From JARRKU01 sp963675565 (GTDB lineage Bacteria > Desulfobacterota > Desulfobacteria > Desulfobacterales > Desulfosarcinaceae), in contig CAXXYD010000004.1 in NCBI GenBank assembly GCA_963675565.2, positions 372,001 through 436,000 on the forward strand: DNA of 64,000 bases, read 5' to 3'. Below, one piece after another: positions 54,243-62,889 of this stretch; positions within the stretch are counted from its first letter, which is position 1, and each line of letters begins with the position of its first letter. The notes beneath the pieces are model-generated. The model was not told the DNA's origin, did no database searches, and saw nothing but the letters and a program-made list of their open reading frames with translations. Made by a program: the position numbers and the translations under genes.

Positions 54243-54292
54243 GACAAGCGTTGTCTTAAAATGGTAGCCGTCGACTGTCGATTGTCGACAAT
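54243..54292. promoter_or_regulatory. Two TTGTC/GACAA palindromes, probable GntR operators
   Basis: GACAA-GCG-TTGTC (54243-54255) and ATTGTCGACAAT (54281-54292) lie in the divergent gap between gntR and the M20 gene. Both are built from TTGTC/GACAA half-sites, the size and symmetry of FadR-subfamily operators. Centres are 38 bases apart. Confidence 0.55.
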
Positions 54293-54412
54293 TTATCTCG
54301 ATCCTTTGACCCTGTCAAACAACCCGTTGCGGCATCGCCGACAGATTGAGCGGCCGTGCGCCCAACTGTTGACGATAGCGCACTGCTGCTATATAGGAGT
54401 GCTGGAGAGACT

Positions 54413-55603
54413 ATGAACGACCCTGATCGCAGTATTTCCGACATCAAAAACGCCATTGTCCGCCAAGTCGACGCCATGTCACCCGAGCTGATCGATTTGG
54501 CCCGGACGCTCTACGACCATCCGGAAACAGCCTATGAAGAACACAACGCGTGCCTGTGGCTGTCTGATTTTTTAAAGGAAAAAGGGTTTGCGGTGAAAAC
54601 CGCCGTCGGCGGTGTCGAAACGGCCTTTTCGGCCAAAGCACCGCAAAAGGACGCCCTCAAACCCAGCATCGCCTTTCTGGCGGAATACGACGCCCTGCCC
54701 AAGATCGGCCATGGCTGCGGGCACAATCTGATCGCCGCCGCTTCCATCGGGGCGTTCATCGCTCTGGACCGGGCATGGCCCGATCGGCCCGGCACGGTTC
54801 AGCTTATCGGCACACCGGCCGAAGAGGGCGGCGGCGGCAAGGCCCGGCTGGCCGAAGGCGGTGTATTCGACGGTGTGGACTTCTCCCTGATGTTTCACCC
54901 CGGCAACGCCAACCGCATGGGAGGCAACTCTCTGGGCCGCATCAAGGCCAAAGTCGAGTTTTACGGCCAGACGGCCCACGCCGCATCAGCACCTGAAAAA
55001 GGTGTCAATGCCCTGGATGCCATCATCAGCGCATACAACAACATCAGCTTTCTGCGCCAGCAGATGCCGGCCATCGGGCGTATCCACGGGGTCATCACCT
55101 CCGGCGGGGACGCCCCCAACGTCATACCGGACTATACCGCCGGCCTGTTTTACATTCGCTCGCTGGATCGCGATTACCTCAAAATCCTCTACCAGCGTTT
55201 TGAGCAATGCTGCACCGGTGCCGCCCAGGCCACCGGATGCACGGTTAAAATCACCGTGCTGCCCCCCTCTCTGGAGCCCATGAAGCGCAACCGCCCGATG
55301 GAGCGCGTCTGGCAGGCCAATCTGGCCGGTCTGGGTCTTGAGCCCTGTCTGACCGACGGCCCCACAGGCTCCACCGACCTGGGCAACATCAGTCAGATCA
55401 TGCCGGTGATCCAGCCTTACCTCAAGCTGGTCAGCGAAGAAATTTCGGCCCATACCATCGAATTCGCCGAGGCCACCCAGAGCCCCACCGGCCATAGTGT
55501 CCTGGTCAATGCCGCCAAGCTTCTGGCGATGACGGCCGTTGACTATCTGGCTTCCGAAGAGATCCGGGCGGAAGCCGCACGGGTGTTCGCCGAGACCCCA
55601 TAA
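54413..55603 (+). CDS. M20-family amidohydrolase (M20D / AbgB-like)
   Basis: 396 residues from the ATG at 54413 (GGAGAGACT upstream). Motifs: DHPETAYEEHNACLWLSDFL (family N-terminus), AEYDALPKIGHGCGHNLIAA (Asp, Cys/His metal region), GTPAEEGGGGKARL (catalytic Glu), and QTAHAASAPEKGVNALDAII (lid). AbgB-type enzymes cut N-acyl or aminobenzoyl-glutamate-like dipeptides. It heads, at about 100 bp distance, the dipeptide ABC transporter operon, so it probably processes the imported compound. Confidence 0.9.
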   Translation: MNDPDRSISDIKNAIVRQVDAMSPELIDLARTLYDHPETAYEEHNACLWLSDFLKEKGFAVKTAVGGVETAFSAKAPQKDALKPSIAFLAEYDALPKIGHGCGHNLIAAASIGAFIALDRAWPDRPGTVQLIGTPAEEGGGGKARLAEGGVFDGVDFSLMFHPGNANRMGGNSLGRIKAKVEFYGQTAHAASAPEKGVNALDAIISAYNNISFLRQQMPAIGRIHGVITSGGDAPNVIPDYTAGLFYIRSLDRDYLKILYQRFEQCCTGAAQATGCTVKITVLPPSLEPMKRNRPMERVWQANLAGLGLEPCLTDGPTGSTDLGNISQIMPVIQPYLKLVSEEISAHTIEFAEATQSPTGHSVLVNAAKLLAMTAVDYLASEEIRAEAARVFAETP

Positions 55604-55710
55604 CCCGGCCGACCGGCCGGCGGAAGCGCACCGCACGGAAACGGGGATGTTGTCCTCCACGAGGAGGCCCGAAAACGTAAATTTGACCCACAGATAAGAG
55701 GAGGCGTGCA

Positions 55711-57276
55711 ATGAAATTAGGCAAACTCGGTTTTCTGAGTCTCATTACCATCCTGGCCCTGGCACTATGGGGCCCCACTGCGGTCTTTGCGGCCAAAACC
55801 CTTGTCCACGGCTCGGCTTCTGAACCCAGGGCGCTGGATCCGTACTTTCACAGCGAAACCCCCACCAACTCCATGAACAAGAACATCTACGACGCCTTGA
55901 CGCACTTCGACAGCGAACTCAACGTGCATCCCGGCCTGGCCGTCAAATGGGAAAATCCCGACAGCGTCACCTGGATCTTCCACCTGCGCAAGGGTGTCAA
56001 ATTCCACGACGGCGCGCCGTTCACCGCCGAAGACGTCAAATTCTCCATCGAGCGGGCCAAAAACTGGGCCAAATCGGGATTCAAATCCACCGTGAACAAG
56101 GTAAAATCCGTCGAGGTGATCGACCCCTACACGGTGAAAATCATCACCCCCAAACCCTTCGGCATCCTGCACCGCAAAATGGCCCAGATCGGCATCATGA
56201 ACAAAGCCTATGTGGAAAAGCACGGCGACGAGTATCAGACCGATCACCCCAACGGCACCGGCCCCTATAAACTGGTGGAGTGGGTCAAGGGCGATCACCT
56301 CACCCTGACGGCCAACGAGGACCATTTCAACGGCGCACCCAGAATCAAGACCGTCACCGTCCGTCCGCTGACCAATGACGCCACCCGCACGGCCGCCCTG
56401 CTCTCCGGTGAAATCAATATCGCCGACGACATTCCCGTTCTCGACGTGGCCCGCATCAAGGGCAACAAGAAGGTGGAACTGGCCCAGCGCCCCGGCCTGC
56501 GCCTGATTTACCTGCAGATGGACCACGACCGATCGGAAAGCCCCAAAGCCAAGGGCCCCGACGGCAGGAATCCCCTGCGCATCAAAAAAGTGCGCCAGGC
56601 CATCTATCTGGGCATCGATGAAGACGCCATCGTCAAGCACGTCATGAACGGGTTTGCCTTCCCGGCCAGCCAGTTCTACCCCAAGGAGGTCTTCGGCTAC
56701 GACGAAAGCATTACCCGGCCGGCCTTCGATCCCAAAAAAGCCAAGGCGCTGCTCAAGGAAGCCGGTTATCCCAACGGATTCGAGCTGACCATCGACTCGC
56801 CCAACGACCGCTACGTCAACGACGACAAGATCGCCCAGGCCGTTGCCGCCTCGTTGTCGCGCATCGGCATCAAAATCAAGGTCAATGCCCTGCCCAAGAA
56901 AACCTTTTTCCCCATGACCGACCGGCGTGAAGCCAGCTTCTTCCTCATCGGCTGGTCCTGTGCCGACGGCGACGGCAGCGCCTTTCTGGACGGCATCGCC
57001 CACACCTATGACAAGGAACGGGGATTCGGGCGCTACAACCGCGGCCGCTACTCCAACCCCCAAGTGGACGCCCTCATCGAGGCCGCCGGCGGCACGGTGG
57101 ATCAGGCCGAACGGCTGAAGAACATGCAGGCTGCGCAGAAAATCGCTCTGGTTCAGGACCAGGCATTTATTCCCCTGCACTACCAGGTGGACCTGTACGC
57201 CAAGACCAAAAACCTGAAGTGGACCCCGCGCGCGGACCACTATTTTGTCTACAGCGAAATGGATATTTCCGAGTAG
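55711..57276 (+). CDS. Dipeptide/oligopeptide ABC transporter, periplasmic binding protein
   Basis: 521 residues, signal peptide about 1-30 (ending VFAA). Family 5 solute-binding protein: HGSASEPRALDPYFHSETPT, FHLRKGVKFHDGAPFTAEDV (the signature), NGTGPYKLVEWVKGDHLTL, and KKVRQAIYLGIDEDAIVKHV. Delivers peptides or similar substrates to the DppBCDF complex encoded downstream. RBS AAGAGGAGGCG. An interspersed repeat separates it from the permease genes. Confidence 0.93.
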   Translation: MKLGKLGFLSLITILALALWGPTAVFAAKTLVHGSASEPRALDPYFHSETPTNSMNKNIYDALTHFDSELNVHPGLAVKWENPDSVTWIFHLRKGVKFHDGAPFTAEDVKFSIERAKNWAKSGFKSTVNKVKSVEVIDPYTVKIITPKPFGILHRKMAQIGIMNKAYVEKHGDEYQTDHPNGTGPYKLVEWVKGDHLTLTANEDHFNGAPRIKTVTVRPLTNDATRTAALLSGEINIADDIPVLDVARIKGNKKVELAQRPGLRLIYLQMDHDRSESPKAKGPDGRNPLRIKKVRQAIYLGIDEDAIVKHVMNGFAFPASQFYPKEVFGYDESITRPAFDPKKAKALLKEAGYPNGFELTIDSPNDRYVNDDKIAQAVAASLSRIGIKIKVNALPKKTFFPMTDRREASFFLIGWSCADGDGSAFLDGIAHTYDKERGFGRYNRGRYSNPQVDALIEAAGGTVDQAERLKNMQAAQKIALVQDQAFIPLHYQVDLYAKTKNLKWTPRADHYFVYSEMDISE

Positions 57277-57367
57277 GAACCACTGACGCCCCGCTTCGGG
57301 CGGCCGACCGCCGCCCGAAACAGGGTTGAGAATGCACTGCCCGGACCCGGAGGCCCGGTATCCGGGG

Positions 57368-57604
57368 TCAAGTAAAAAGCCGGGTCCAGAGGGCCCGGCG
57401 TTGTCCTGCCCCGGCAAGGGGGCAGGGCTGTTAAGACCAAGTGAACTAGAGTTTCCAGTGAGCTAAAGTGATCTACAGTTGGGGTTCGCGCTGCGCGCGG
57501 GCCTGATCTAAATAAATGGCAGAATTCCCCAACTCGAAACTCACAACTCGCAACTCATAACTGATCTTAAGTGCCTGGCCGCTATACCAGGTTTTAACAT
57601 TGAA
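57368..57604 (+). repeat. Interspersed repeat, one complete unit inside the dpp operon
   Basis: Between the binding protein and permease genes. Left end GCCGGGTCCAGAGGGCCCGG, GGGCAGGGCTGTTAAG, AAGTGAACTAGAGTT, TCCAGTGAGCTAA, AGTGATCTACAGTT, GCGCTGCGCGCGGGC, 7-bp AACTCGn steps, and a right end CTATACCAGGTTTTAACATT. The 352-bp gap 57277-57628 holds no gene. Here the element lies within an operon, so transcripts must cross it. Confidence 0.88.
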
Positions 57605-57628
57605 TAAACCGACAACTGGATCGACCCT

Positions 57629-58594
57629 ATGTTCGGCTACCTGATCAGACGCGTACTGCAAAGCATCGTGGTGCTGCTGTGCGTCAGCTTCGTGGTTTTC
57701 CTGATTCTCTACATGTCCGGAGATCCGGTGGAAATGATGCTGCCGCCGGAAGCCACCCAGATCGAAATCGACCAGTTGCGGCACCACATGGGGCTGGACC
57801 GCCCGTTTCACGTGCAGTACGGCACCTTCATGAAAAACGCTTTGCGGGGGGACCTGGGCCGCTCCTTCGTGTTCAACAAGCCCTCCATCGGCCTGATCAT
57901 CGAGCGCACGCCGGCCACCCTCGAGCTGGCGATTTTCGCCATGGTTCTGGCCGTGGCAATCGGCATTCCGGCCGGCCTTTACGCGGCCATTCGCCCGGAC
58001 ACCCGCCTGTCCAAATCCATCATGTCGGCCTCCCTTCTGGGCATCAGCCTGCCGGTCTTCTGGCTGGGCATTATTCTGGTGCTGGTATTCTCGGTGATTC
58101 TGGACTGGCTGCCCAGCTCGGGCCGCGGTGAAACCGCGGTAGTCATGGGCATCCGCCTGGGTATTGTGACCTGGGACGGATTCAAACACCTGATCATGCC
58201 GGCGCTGACCATCGCCGTTTTTCAACTGGCCCTGGTAATCCGCCTGGTGCGGGCGGGCATGATGGAAGTGCTGCTGCAGGATTTCGTCAAGTACCTCAAG
58301 GCCAAAGGGTTGTCGGAGCAGCGGGTGGTCTTCATTCACGCGTTGAAGAATATCCTGATTCCGGTGGTCACCATCATGGGCCTGCAACTGGGGCACATCA
58401 TCGCTTTCGCCGTGGTCACTGAATCCATCTTCGCCTGGCCCGGCATGGGCAAACTGGTCATCGAGTCCATCCATGCCCTGGACCGGCCGGTGGTGCTGGC
58501 CTACCTGCTGGTGGTCTCACTGATGTTCGTGGGACTCAATTTCATCGTGGATGTGGTCTATACCTTTCTGGACCCCCGCATCCGGTTAAAGTGA
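57629..58594 (+). CDS. Dipeptide ABC transporter permease DppB-like
   Basis: 321 residues, six hydrophobic spans. DppB/OppB hallmarks: MFGYLIRRVLQSIVVLLCVS at the N-terminus, HHMGLDRPFHVQYGTFMKNA, LRGDLGRSFVFNKPS and VTESIFAWPGMGKLVIESI near the C-terminus. Forms the channel with DppC. Confidence 0.94.
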   Translation: MFGYLIRRVLQSIVVLLCVSFVVFLILYMSGDPVEMMLPPEATQIEIDQLRHHMGLDRPFHVQYGTFMKNALRGDLGRSFVFNKPSIGLIIERTPATLELAIFAMVLAVAIGIPAGLYAAIRPDTRLSKSIMSASLLGISLPVFWLGIILVLVFSVILDWLPSSGRGETAVVMGIRLGIVTWDGFKHLIMPALTIAVFQLALVIRLVRAGMMEVLLQDFVKYLKAKGLSEQRVVFIHALKNILIPVVTIMGLQLGHIIAFAVVTESIFAWPGMGKLVIESIHALDRPVVLAYLLVVSLMFVGLNFIVDVVYTFLDPRIRLK

Positions 58595-58607
58595 GCGGAT
58601 ACTGTAT

Positions 58608-59480
58608 ATGAGCAACTGGCGCGAACATTGGGAGGAGTTCAGTGAAAGCAAGCGCGGCATCTTCGGCGCCCTGCTGACGCTGCTGCTGATCCTTGCCGCC
58701 CTGCTGGCGCCGGCCATCAGCCCCCAGAACCCCTACGATCTGACCCAGCTCTTTCTGGACAAAAGCAATTTGCCCCCCACCCTGTTCCAGTCCTGGTCCT
58801 ATTCCGACTTCATGCTGGGCTCCGACAGCCAGGGCCGGGACATGTACAGCGCCATTCTTTACGGTCTCAGAATATCGCTGTACGTGGGCTTTGCCAGCAC
58901 CGTGCTCTCGGCGGCCTTCGGCACCATGATGGGACTGCTGGCCGGATACGCCGGCGGGCGCACGGACGCCTTCATCATGCGCCTGGCCGACATCCAGCTC
59001 TCCTTTCCGGCCATTCTCATCGCCCTGGTGATCATGTCCCTCTGGGGCCAGGGGCTGTTCAACATCATCATGGCCATCAGCATCGTCAACTGGGTGTTTT
59101 ACGCCCGCACCGCCCGGGGCAGCACCCTGTCCGAACGTGAAAAGGATTACGTGGATGCCGCCCGGGCCTCGGGCGTCTCCCCGGCGGCCATCATGTTCCG
59201 GGAAATCCTGCCCAACATCGTGGCCCCCATCATCGTCATCGGCACGGTGCGGGTGGCCAACGCCATCATCCTGGAATCCACCCTGAGCTTCCTGGGACTG
59301 GGCGTGCCCATTACCGAGCCCTCCCTGGGATCGCTGATCAACGAAGGCTACCAGGTGCTGTTCAGCGGCTTCTGGTGGATATCCGTACTGCCGGGGCTGG
59401 CCTTGATGAGCATCGTTCTGGGCATCAACCTGTTCGGCGATCGCCTGCGCGACGTCCTCAACCCGAGGCTGAAACGATGA
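58608..59480 (+). CDS. Dipeptide ABC transporter permease DppC-like
   Basis: 290 residues, six spans. Marks: MLGSDSQGRDMYSAILYGLR, GYAGGRTDAFIMRLADIQLS and ESTLSFLGLGVPITEPSLGS (contact loop). Starts 13 bp after dppB and overlaps the next ATG by four bases. Confidence 0.94.
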   Translation: MSNWREHWEEFSESKRGIFGALLTLLLILAALLAPAISPQNPYDLTQLFLDKSNLPPTLFQSWSYSDFMLGSDSQGRDMYSAILYGLRISLYVGFASTVLSAAFGTMMGLLAGYAGGRTDAFIMRLADIQLSFPAILIALVIMSLWGQGLFNIIMAISIVNWVFYARTARGSTLSEREKDYVDAARASGVSPAAIMFREILPNIVAPIIVIGTVRVANAIILESTLSFLGLGVPITEPSLGSLINEGYQVLFSGFWWISVLPGLALMSIVLGINLFGDRLRDVLNPRLKR

Positions 59481-60454
59481 ACGATTCCGCGGACCGCGTT
59501 CTGGAGGTCGAAAACCTCAAGACCCATTTCTTTACCCGCAAGGGCGTGGTGGAAGCCGTGGCCGGGGTGAGCTTCTCCCTGGACAGGGGCCGCATCCTGG
59601 GCCTGGTGGGCGAATCCGGCGCCGGCAAATCCATCACCGGATTTTCCATCCTGGGACTCATCGATCCGCCCGGACGCATCGTCGACGGGCAAATCCGCTT
59701 CATGGGGGAAAACCTGCTGGACAAATCCGAGGCCCAGCTCGAAAAAATCCGCGGCAACCGCATCAGCATGGTTTTTCAGGACCCCCAGACCTCCCTGGAC
59801 CCGGTATTCACCGTGGGCTACCAGATCATTGAAACCCTGCGGATCCACCGCAGCATGAGCACCGCCGAAGGCCGCCAAAGGGCCGTGGCCCTGCTGCGCA
59901 TGGTGGGCATACCGTCCCCGGAAAACCGTCTCGACGAATACCCGCACCAGTTCTCCGGCGGCATGCGCCAGCGGGTCATCATCGCCATCGCCATGGCCAC
60001 CGATCCGGAGCTGATCATCGCCGACGAGCCCACCACGGCGCTGGACGTCACCATCCAGGCCCAGGTGCTCACCCTGATGCGCCGCCTGGTCCTGGACAAG
60101 GGAACCGCCATGATCCTGATCACCCACGACATCGCCCTGGTGGGCCAATTCTGCGACACCATCTGCGTGATGTACGCCGGCCGGCTGGTGGAGCGCGGCA
60201 GCAAGACCCAGGTGATCCGCACGCCCAGCCACCCGTACACCCAGGGGCTGATCGGCTCCATTCCCGGCAGCCAGTCCCGCCGCAAGCGGTTGCAGCAGAT
60301 CCCCGGCATGATGCCCAACCTGGTGGACATGCCCGAAGGGTGCCCGTTCTTGGACCGCTGCAGCCTCAAGGATGCGGAATGCACCACCCGGCCGCACCTT
60401 GCCGAAATTGCCCCAGGCCACTTTGTCGCCTGCCATCGGAGGCGCGTGCCATGA
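59477..60454 (+). CDS. Dipeptide ABC transporter ATPase DppD-like
   Basis: 325 residues from the ATG overlapping the dppC stop (ATGA). Walker A GESGAGKSIT, signature FSGGMRQRVIIAIAMA, Walker B LIIADEPTTALDV, and the C-terminal oligopeptide/dipeptide motif CPFLDRCSLKDAEC. It forms a heterodimeric motor with DppF. Confidence 0.95.
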   Translation: MNDSADRVLEVENLKTHFFTRKGVVEAVAGVSFSLDRGRILGLVGESGAGKSITGFSILGLIDPPGRIVDGQIRFMGENLLDKSEAQLEKIRGNRISMVFQDPQTSLDPVFTVGYQIIETLRIHRSMSTAEGRQRAVALLRMVGIPSPENRLDEYPHQFSGGMRQRVIIAIAMATDPELIIADEPTTALDVTIQAQVLTLMRRLVLDKGTAMILITHDIALVGQFCDTICVMYAGRLVERGSKTQVIRTPSHPYTQGLIGSIPGSQSRRKRLQQIPGMMPNLVDMPEGCPFLDRCSLKDAECTTRPHLAEIAPGHFVACHRRRVP

Positions 60455-61476
60455 ACCCGACGACTCCCCTGCTGCGCATCGAAAACCTCGAAAAGCATTT
60501 CCCCGTGCAGAAAAATTTCTTCGAGCAGCTCCAGTTGCACAACGGCCGCATTCGCCGCATCCGGCAACTGGTCCACGCGGTCAACGGCGTGAGCCTGACC
60601 ATCGACCGCGGAGAAACCCTCGCCCTGGTGGGCGAATCCGGCTGCGGCAAGTCCACCCTGGCCAAAACCATCATCGGGCTGCACGCCCCCACATCCGGCA
60701 CCATATGGTACGGCGACGAAGAGATCGGCGGCCTGAACCGCAGCCAGCGCCGGCGCTTTCAACAGCGCATCCAGATCGTGTTCCAGGACCCCTTTTCTTC
60801 CCTCAACCCCCGCAAAAAAGTCATGGAGATCGTGGGTCGCCCCATGATCGTGCACGGCATCGCCAGGGGCAAAGCGGTGGAGCAGAAAGTCCTGGACCTG
60901 CTGGCCAAGGTGGGGCTGGACCCGGCCTATGCCACCCGCTATCCGCACCAGTTCTCCGGGGGACAGCGCCAGCGCATCGGCATCGCGCGGGCCCTGGCCT
61001 GCGGGCCCGATCTGGTCATCGCCGACGAGCCCATCAGCGCGCTGGATGTCTCCATCCAGGCCCAGATCCTGAACCTGATGATGGACCTGCAGGATGAATT
61101 TTCCCTGACCTACCTCTTTGTCTCCCACGATCTGAGCGTGGTCAAACACATCAGCACCCGGGTAGCGGTCATGTATCTGGGCTATATCGTGGAAACGGCC
61201 GACACCGACAAAATATTCGCCGGGCCCAACCACCCCTACACCCAGCTCCTCTTTTCCGCCATCCCCACCCTGGATGATCTGGAGTTCAAGGAAACCAGCG
61301 CCATGGAGGGCGAAGTGCCCACCCCCATCGACCTGCCGCCGGGATGCCCTTTTCACCCCCGCTGCCCCCATGTCATGGCGCGCTGCAAAACGCACCGGCC
61401 CGCACTGAGGCAAATCCGCAGCGGCTGGAAATCAGCCTGCCACCTCAACGACACGGCACCGGCAACCGCCCCGTAA
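60451..61476 (+). CDS. Dipeptide ABC transporter ATPase DppF-like
   Basis: 341 residues from the ATG overlapping dppD (ATGA). Walker A GESGCGKSTL, signature FSGGQRQRIGIARALA, Walker B LVIADEPISALDV and C-terminal CPFHPRCPHVMARC. Last gene of the operon. Confidence 0.95.
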   Translation: MNPTTPLLRIENLEKHFPVQKNFFEQLQLHNGRIRRIRQLVHAVNGVSLTIDRGETLALVGESGCGKSTLAKTIIGLHAPTSGTIWYGDEEIGGLNRSQRRRFQQRIQIVFQDPFSSLNPRKKVMEIVGRPMIVHGIARGKAVEQKVLDLLAKVGLDPAYATRYPHQFSGGQRQRIGIARALACGPDLVIADEPISALDVSIQAQILNLMMDLQDEFSLTYLFVSHDLSVVKHISTRVAVMYLGYIVETADTDKIFAGPNHPYTQLLFSAIPTLDDLEFKETSAMEGEVPTPIDLPPGCPFHPRCPHVMARCKTHRPALRQIRSGWKSACHLNDTAPATAP

Positions 61477-61510
61477 CGCCCGGGGTATCCCGATGACCCG
61501 CCGCATTGCC

Positions 61511-61540
61511 TTGACCTGAAGCGCAAACTTGCGCTATAAG
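61511..61540 (+). promoter_or_regulatory. Promoter-like sequence with palindromic spacer and no obvious gene
   Basis: TTGACC (61511-61516), 18-base spacer, TATAAG (61535-61540). The spacer is almost wholly an inverted repeat AGCGCAA-AC-TTGCGCT (61520-61535). Downstream (61541-61890) I find no convincing coding frame, so a small RNA or a lost gene is possible. Confidence 0.35.
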
Positions 61541-61890
61541 AAAGTTTCATTCCACAAAACGCTACAGATCCAACGCAAGCTGAACAGAAACATGCCCGGC
61601 ACAACCGGACGCATGCGCACTTGCGCCATCCGAAACAGCACGCATGCCCCGCTTGTTGCCGTGTCACGACGGGGAAACCACGTAGCCGCCATTGCGCTGA
61701 ATTCTGAAATACAGGCAGTTCCAAGCACAATGGGTGCAACCGGGATCGATATTCCATTTGTTTAAATCATTATGCTCGCCAGGGCCGACTGTTGGGGGGG
61801 CACCTCATAGACAATATTTCAAGCACGGGGGAACTTTTTTATTTCAAGTCACTTATCGGATGCTTATGAAACACATTCACACGAAAAGAT

Positions 61891-62014
61891 GGATATATGG
61901 AAAATATCGACGGTATTTTCCACGTTTTTTCAATAATATCCTGATACGTGGAAAATTTTCCATATATATAGCTCTCATACATGGAAAATTTTCCTCATAA
62001 CCATGCTATTCGAC
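61891..62014 (+). other. attI-like element with TGGAAAAT inverted repeats (copy 2)
   Basis: Matches 42191-42270 over about 78 bp (GGATATATGGAAAA, TCAATAATATCCTGATA, GTGGAAAATTTTCCATATA). Inverted repeats lie at 61898-61922 and 61949-61962, and an extra one at 61982-61994. The segment ends ATAACCATGCTATTCGAC; TTCGAC (62009-62014) is complementary to the GTCGAAC that opens the attC at the end of this cassette (63678-63684). The rest of the 555-bp gap 61477-62031 holds no gene. Confidence 0.55.
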
Positions 62015-62031
62015 AATAATTGGAGCATGTA

Positions 62032-62889
62032 ATGCCAGCTAATTTGTTTTCAATAATTGGCGATGAAATAGACTCTTATGAAGATTTCAAATCATCTATA
62101 AGAAACAATAATATTTCAAACGCATTATTTATGCCCGATGTGTTTTCTTCAGCCCATCGATTTGATAAATATACTAAAACAGCTTTTCGAGCCATTTCCT
62201 TTAAAAATACTAAGTTTGAACGGATAAAATTTGTTGATTGCTCTTTTACAGATTGTCTTTTCTTGAATGCAGAGTTTAATCAGTGTGAATTTAGCAATTG
62301 TGATTTTAATGGATGCAATTTTCTTGGAAGTTCTTGGACAAAGACAAGGATTGACCCAAAAACACTAAAAGGCAACTTCGATTATAAGAACGACGCGAAT
62401 ATTGCCGCCCATCTTTTTCATGCATTATATGAGCAATACAAAAATGATCACCAGCCGAATTATGCTCGGTTATCTAAATACCTTCTAATGAAATCTCGTT
62501 ACGGTCTTGATTATTTCTACCGAAAAAAGGGGACATTAACCACTGTTTCATTTTTTCTGCGTAGAGTTCAGGCAGTTTTTCATAGATTTGTTTCGGGATA
62601 TGGTGTTTACAGATTAAGGGTACTTGCCGCTTTTTTTTCATTTTTTGTTTTAGCTTCAGCCTTGAATCACCTTCTTCAATCATATATATTTTCCTCCGAT
62701 GTGCCACCGACATCACCAAACTATTCAATTATCCAGAGCGCATACTATACCTTCATTTCAATAACTACAATTGGTTTTGGAGATATGGTTCCAAAATCTG
62801 AGATCGGGCGTATTTTAATAATGGGAGAATCTTCAGTTGGCATTTTTTTGATTGCTTATCTACTAAACTTTTTCTCGGAAAGTGAGTAA
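62032..62889 (+). CDS. Pentapeptide-repeat protein with potassium-channel-like pore
   Basis: 285 residues from the ATG at 62032 (TGGAG upstream). A pentapeptide-repeat-like stretch (about 56-100: FKNTKFERIKFVDCSFTDC and on to CDFNGCNFLGS) forms a soluble beta-helix. A basic linker follows, then a two-span pore module: hydrophobic span about 196-219, pore helix and selectivity filter TTIGFGD (245-251), second span about 258-280 (Ion_trans_2 layout). This predicts a K+-type channel in the cytoplasmic membrane with a cytosolic sensing or docking domain. Strongly AT-rich compared with the dpp operon. Its stop overlaps the start of a nucleotidyltransferase (TAATG), so the two are made together. 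Confidence 0.82.
   Translation: MPANLFSIIGDEIDSYEDFKSSIRNNNISNALFMPDVFSSAHRFDKYTKTAFRAISFKNTKFERIKFVDCSFTDCLFLNAEFNQCEFSNCDFNGCNFLGSSWTKTRIDPKTLKGNFDYKNDANIAAHLFHALYEQYKNDHQPNYARLSKYLLMKSRYGLDYFYRKKGTLTTVSFFLRRVQAVFHRFVSGYGVYRLRVLAAFFSFFVLASALNHLLQSYIFSSDVPPTSPNYSIIQSAYYTFISITTIGFGDMVPKSEIGRILIMGESSVGIFLIAYLLNFFSESE

Noticed and set aside
55765..57417. 550-codon minus-strand frame opposite the dpp binding-protein gene
   Set aside because: Antisense shadow of a clear family 5 binding protein, no motif or RBS of its own.
61529..61765. 78-codon plus-strand frame after the dpp operon
   Set aside because: TTG start, no RBS and no protein-like pattern.
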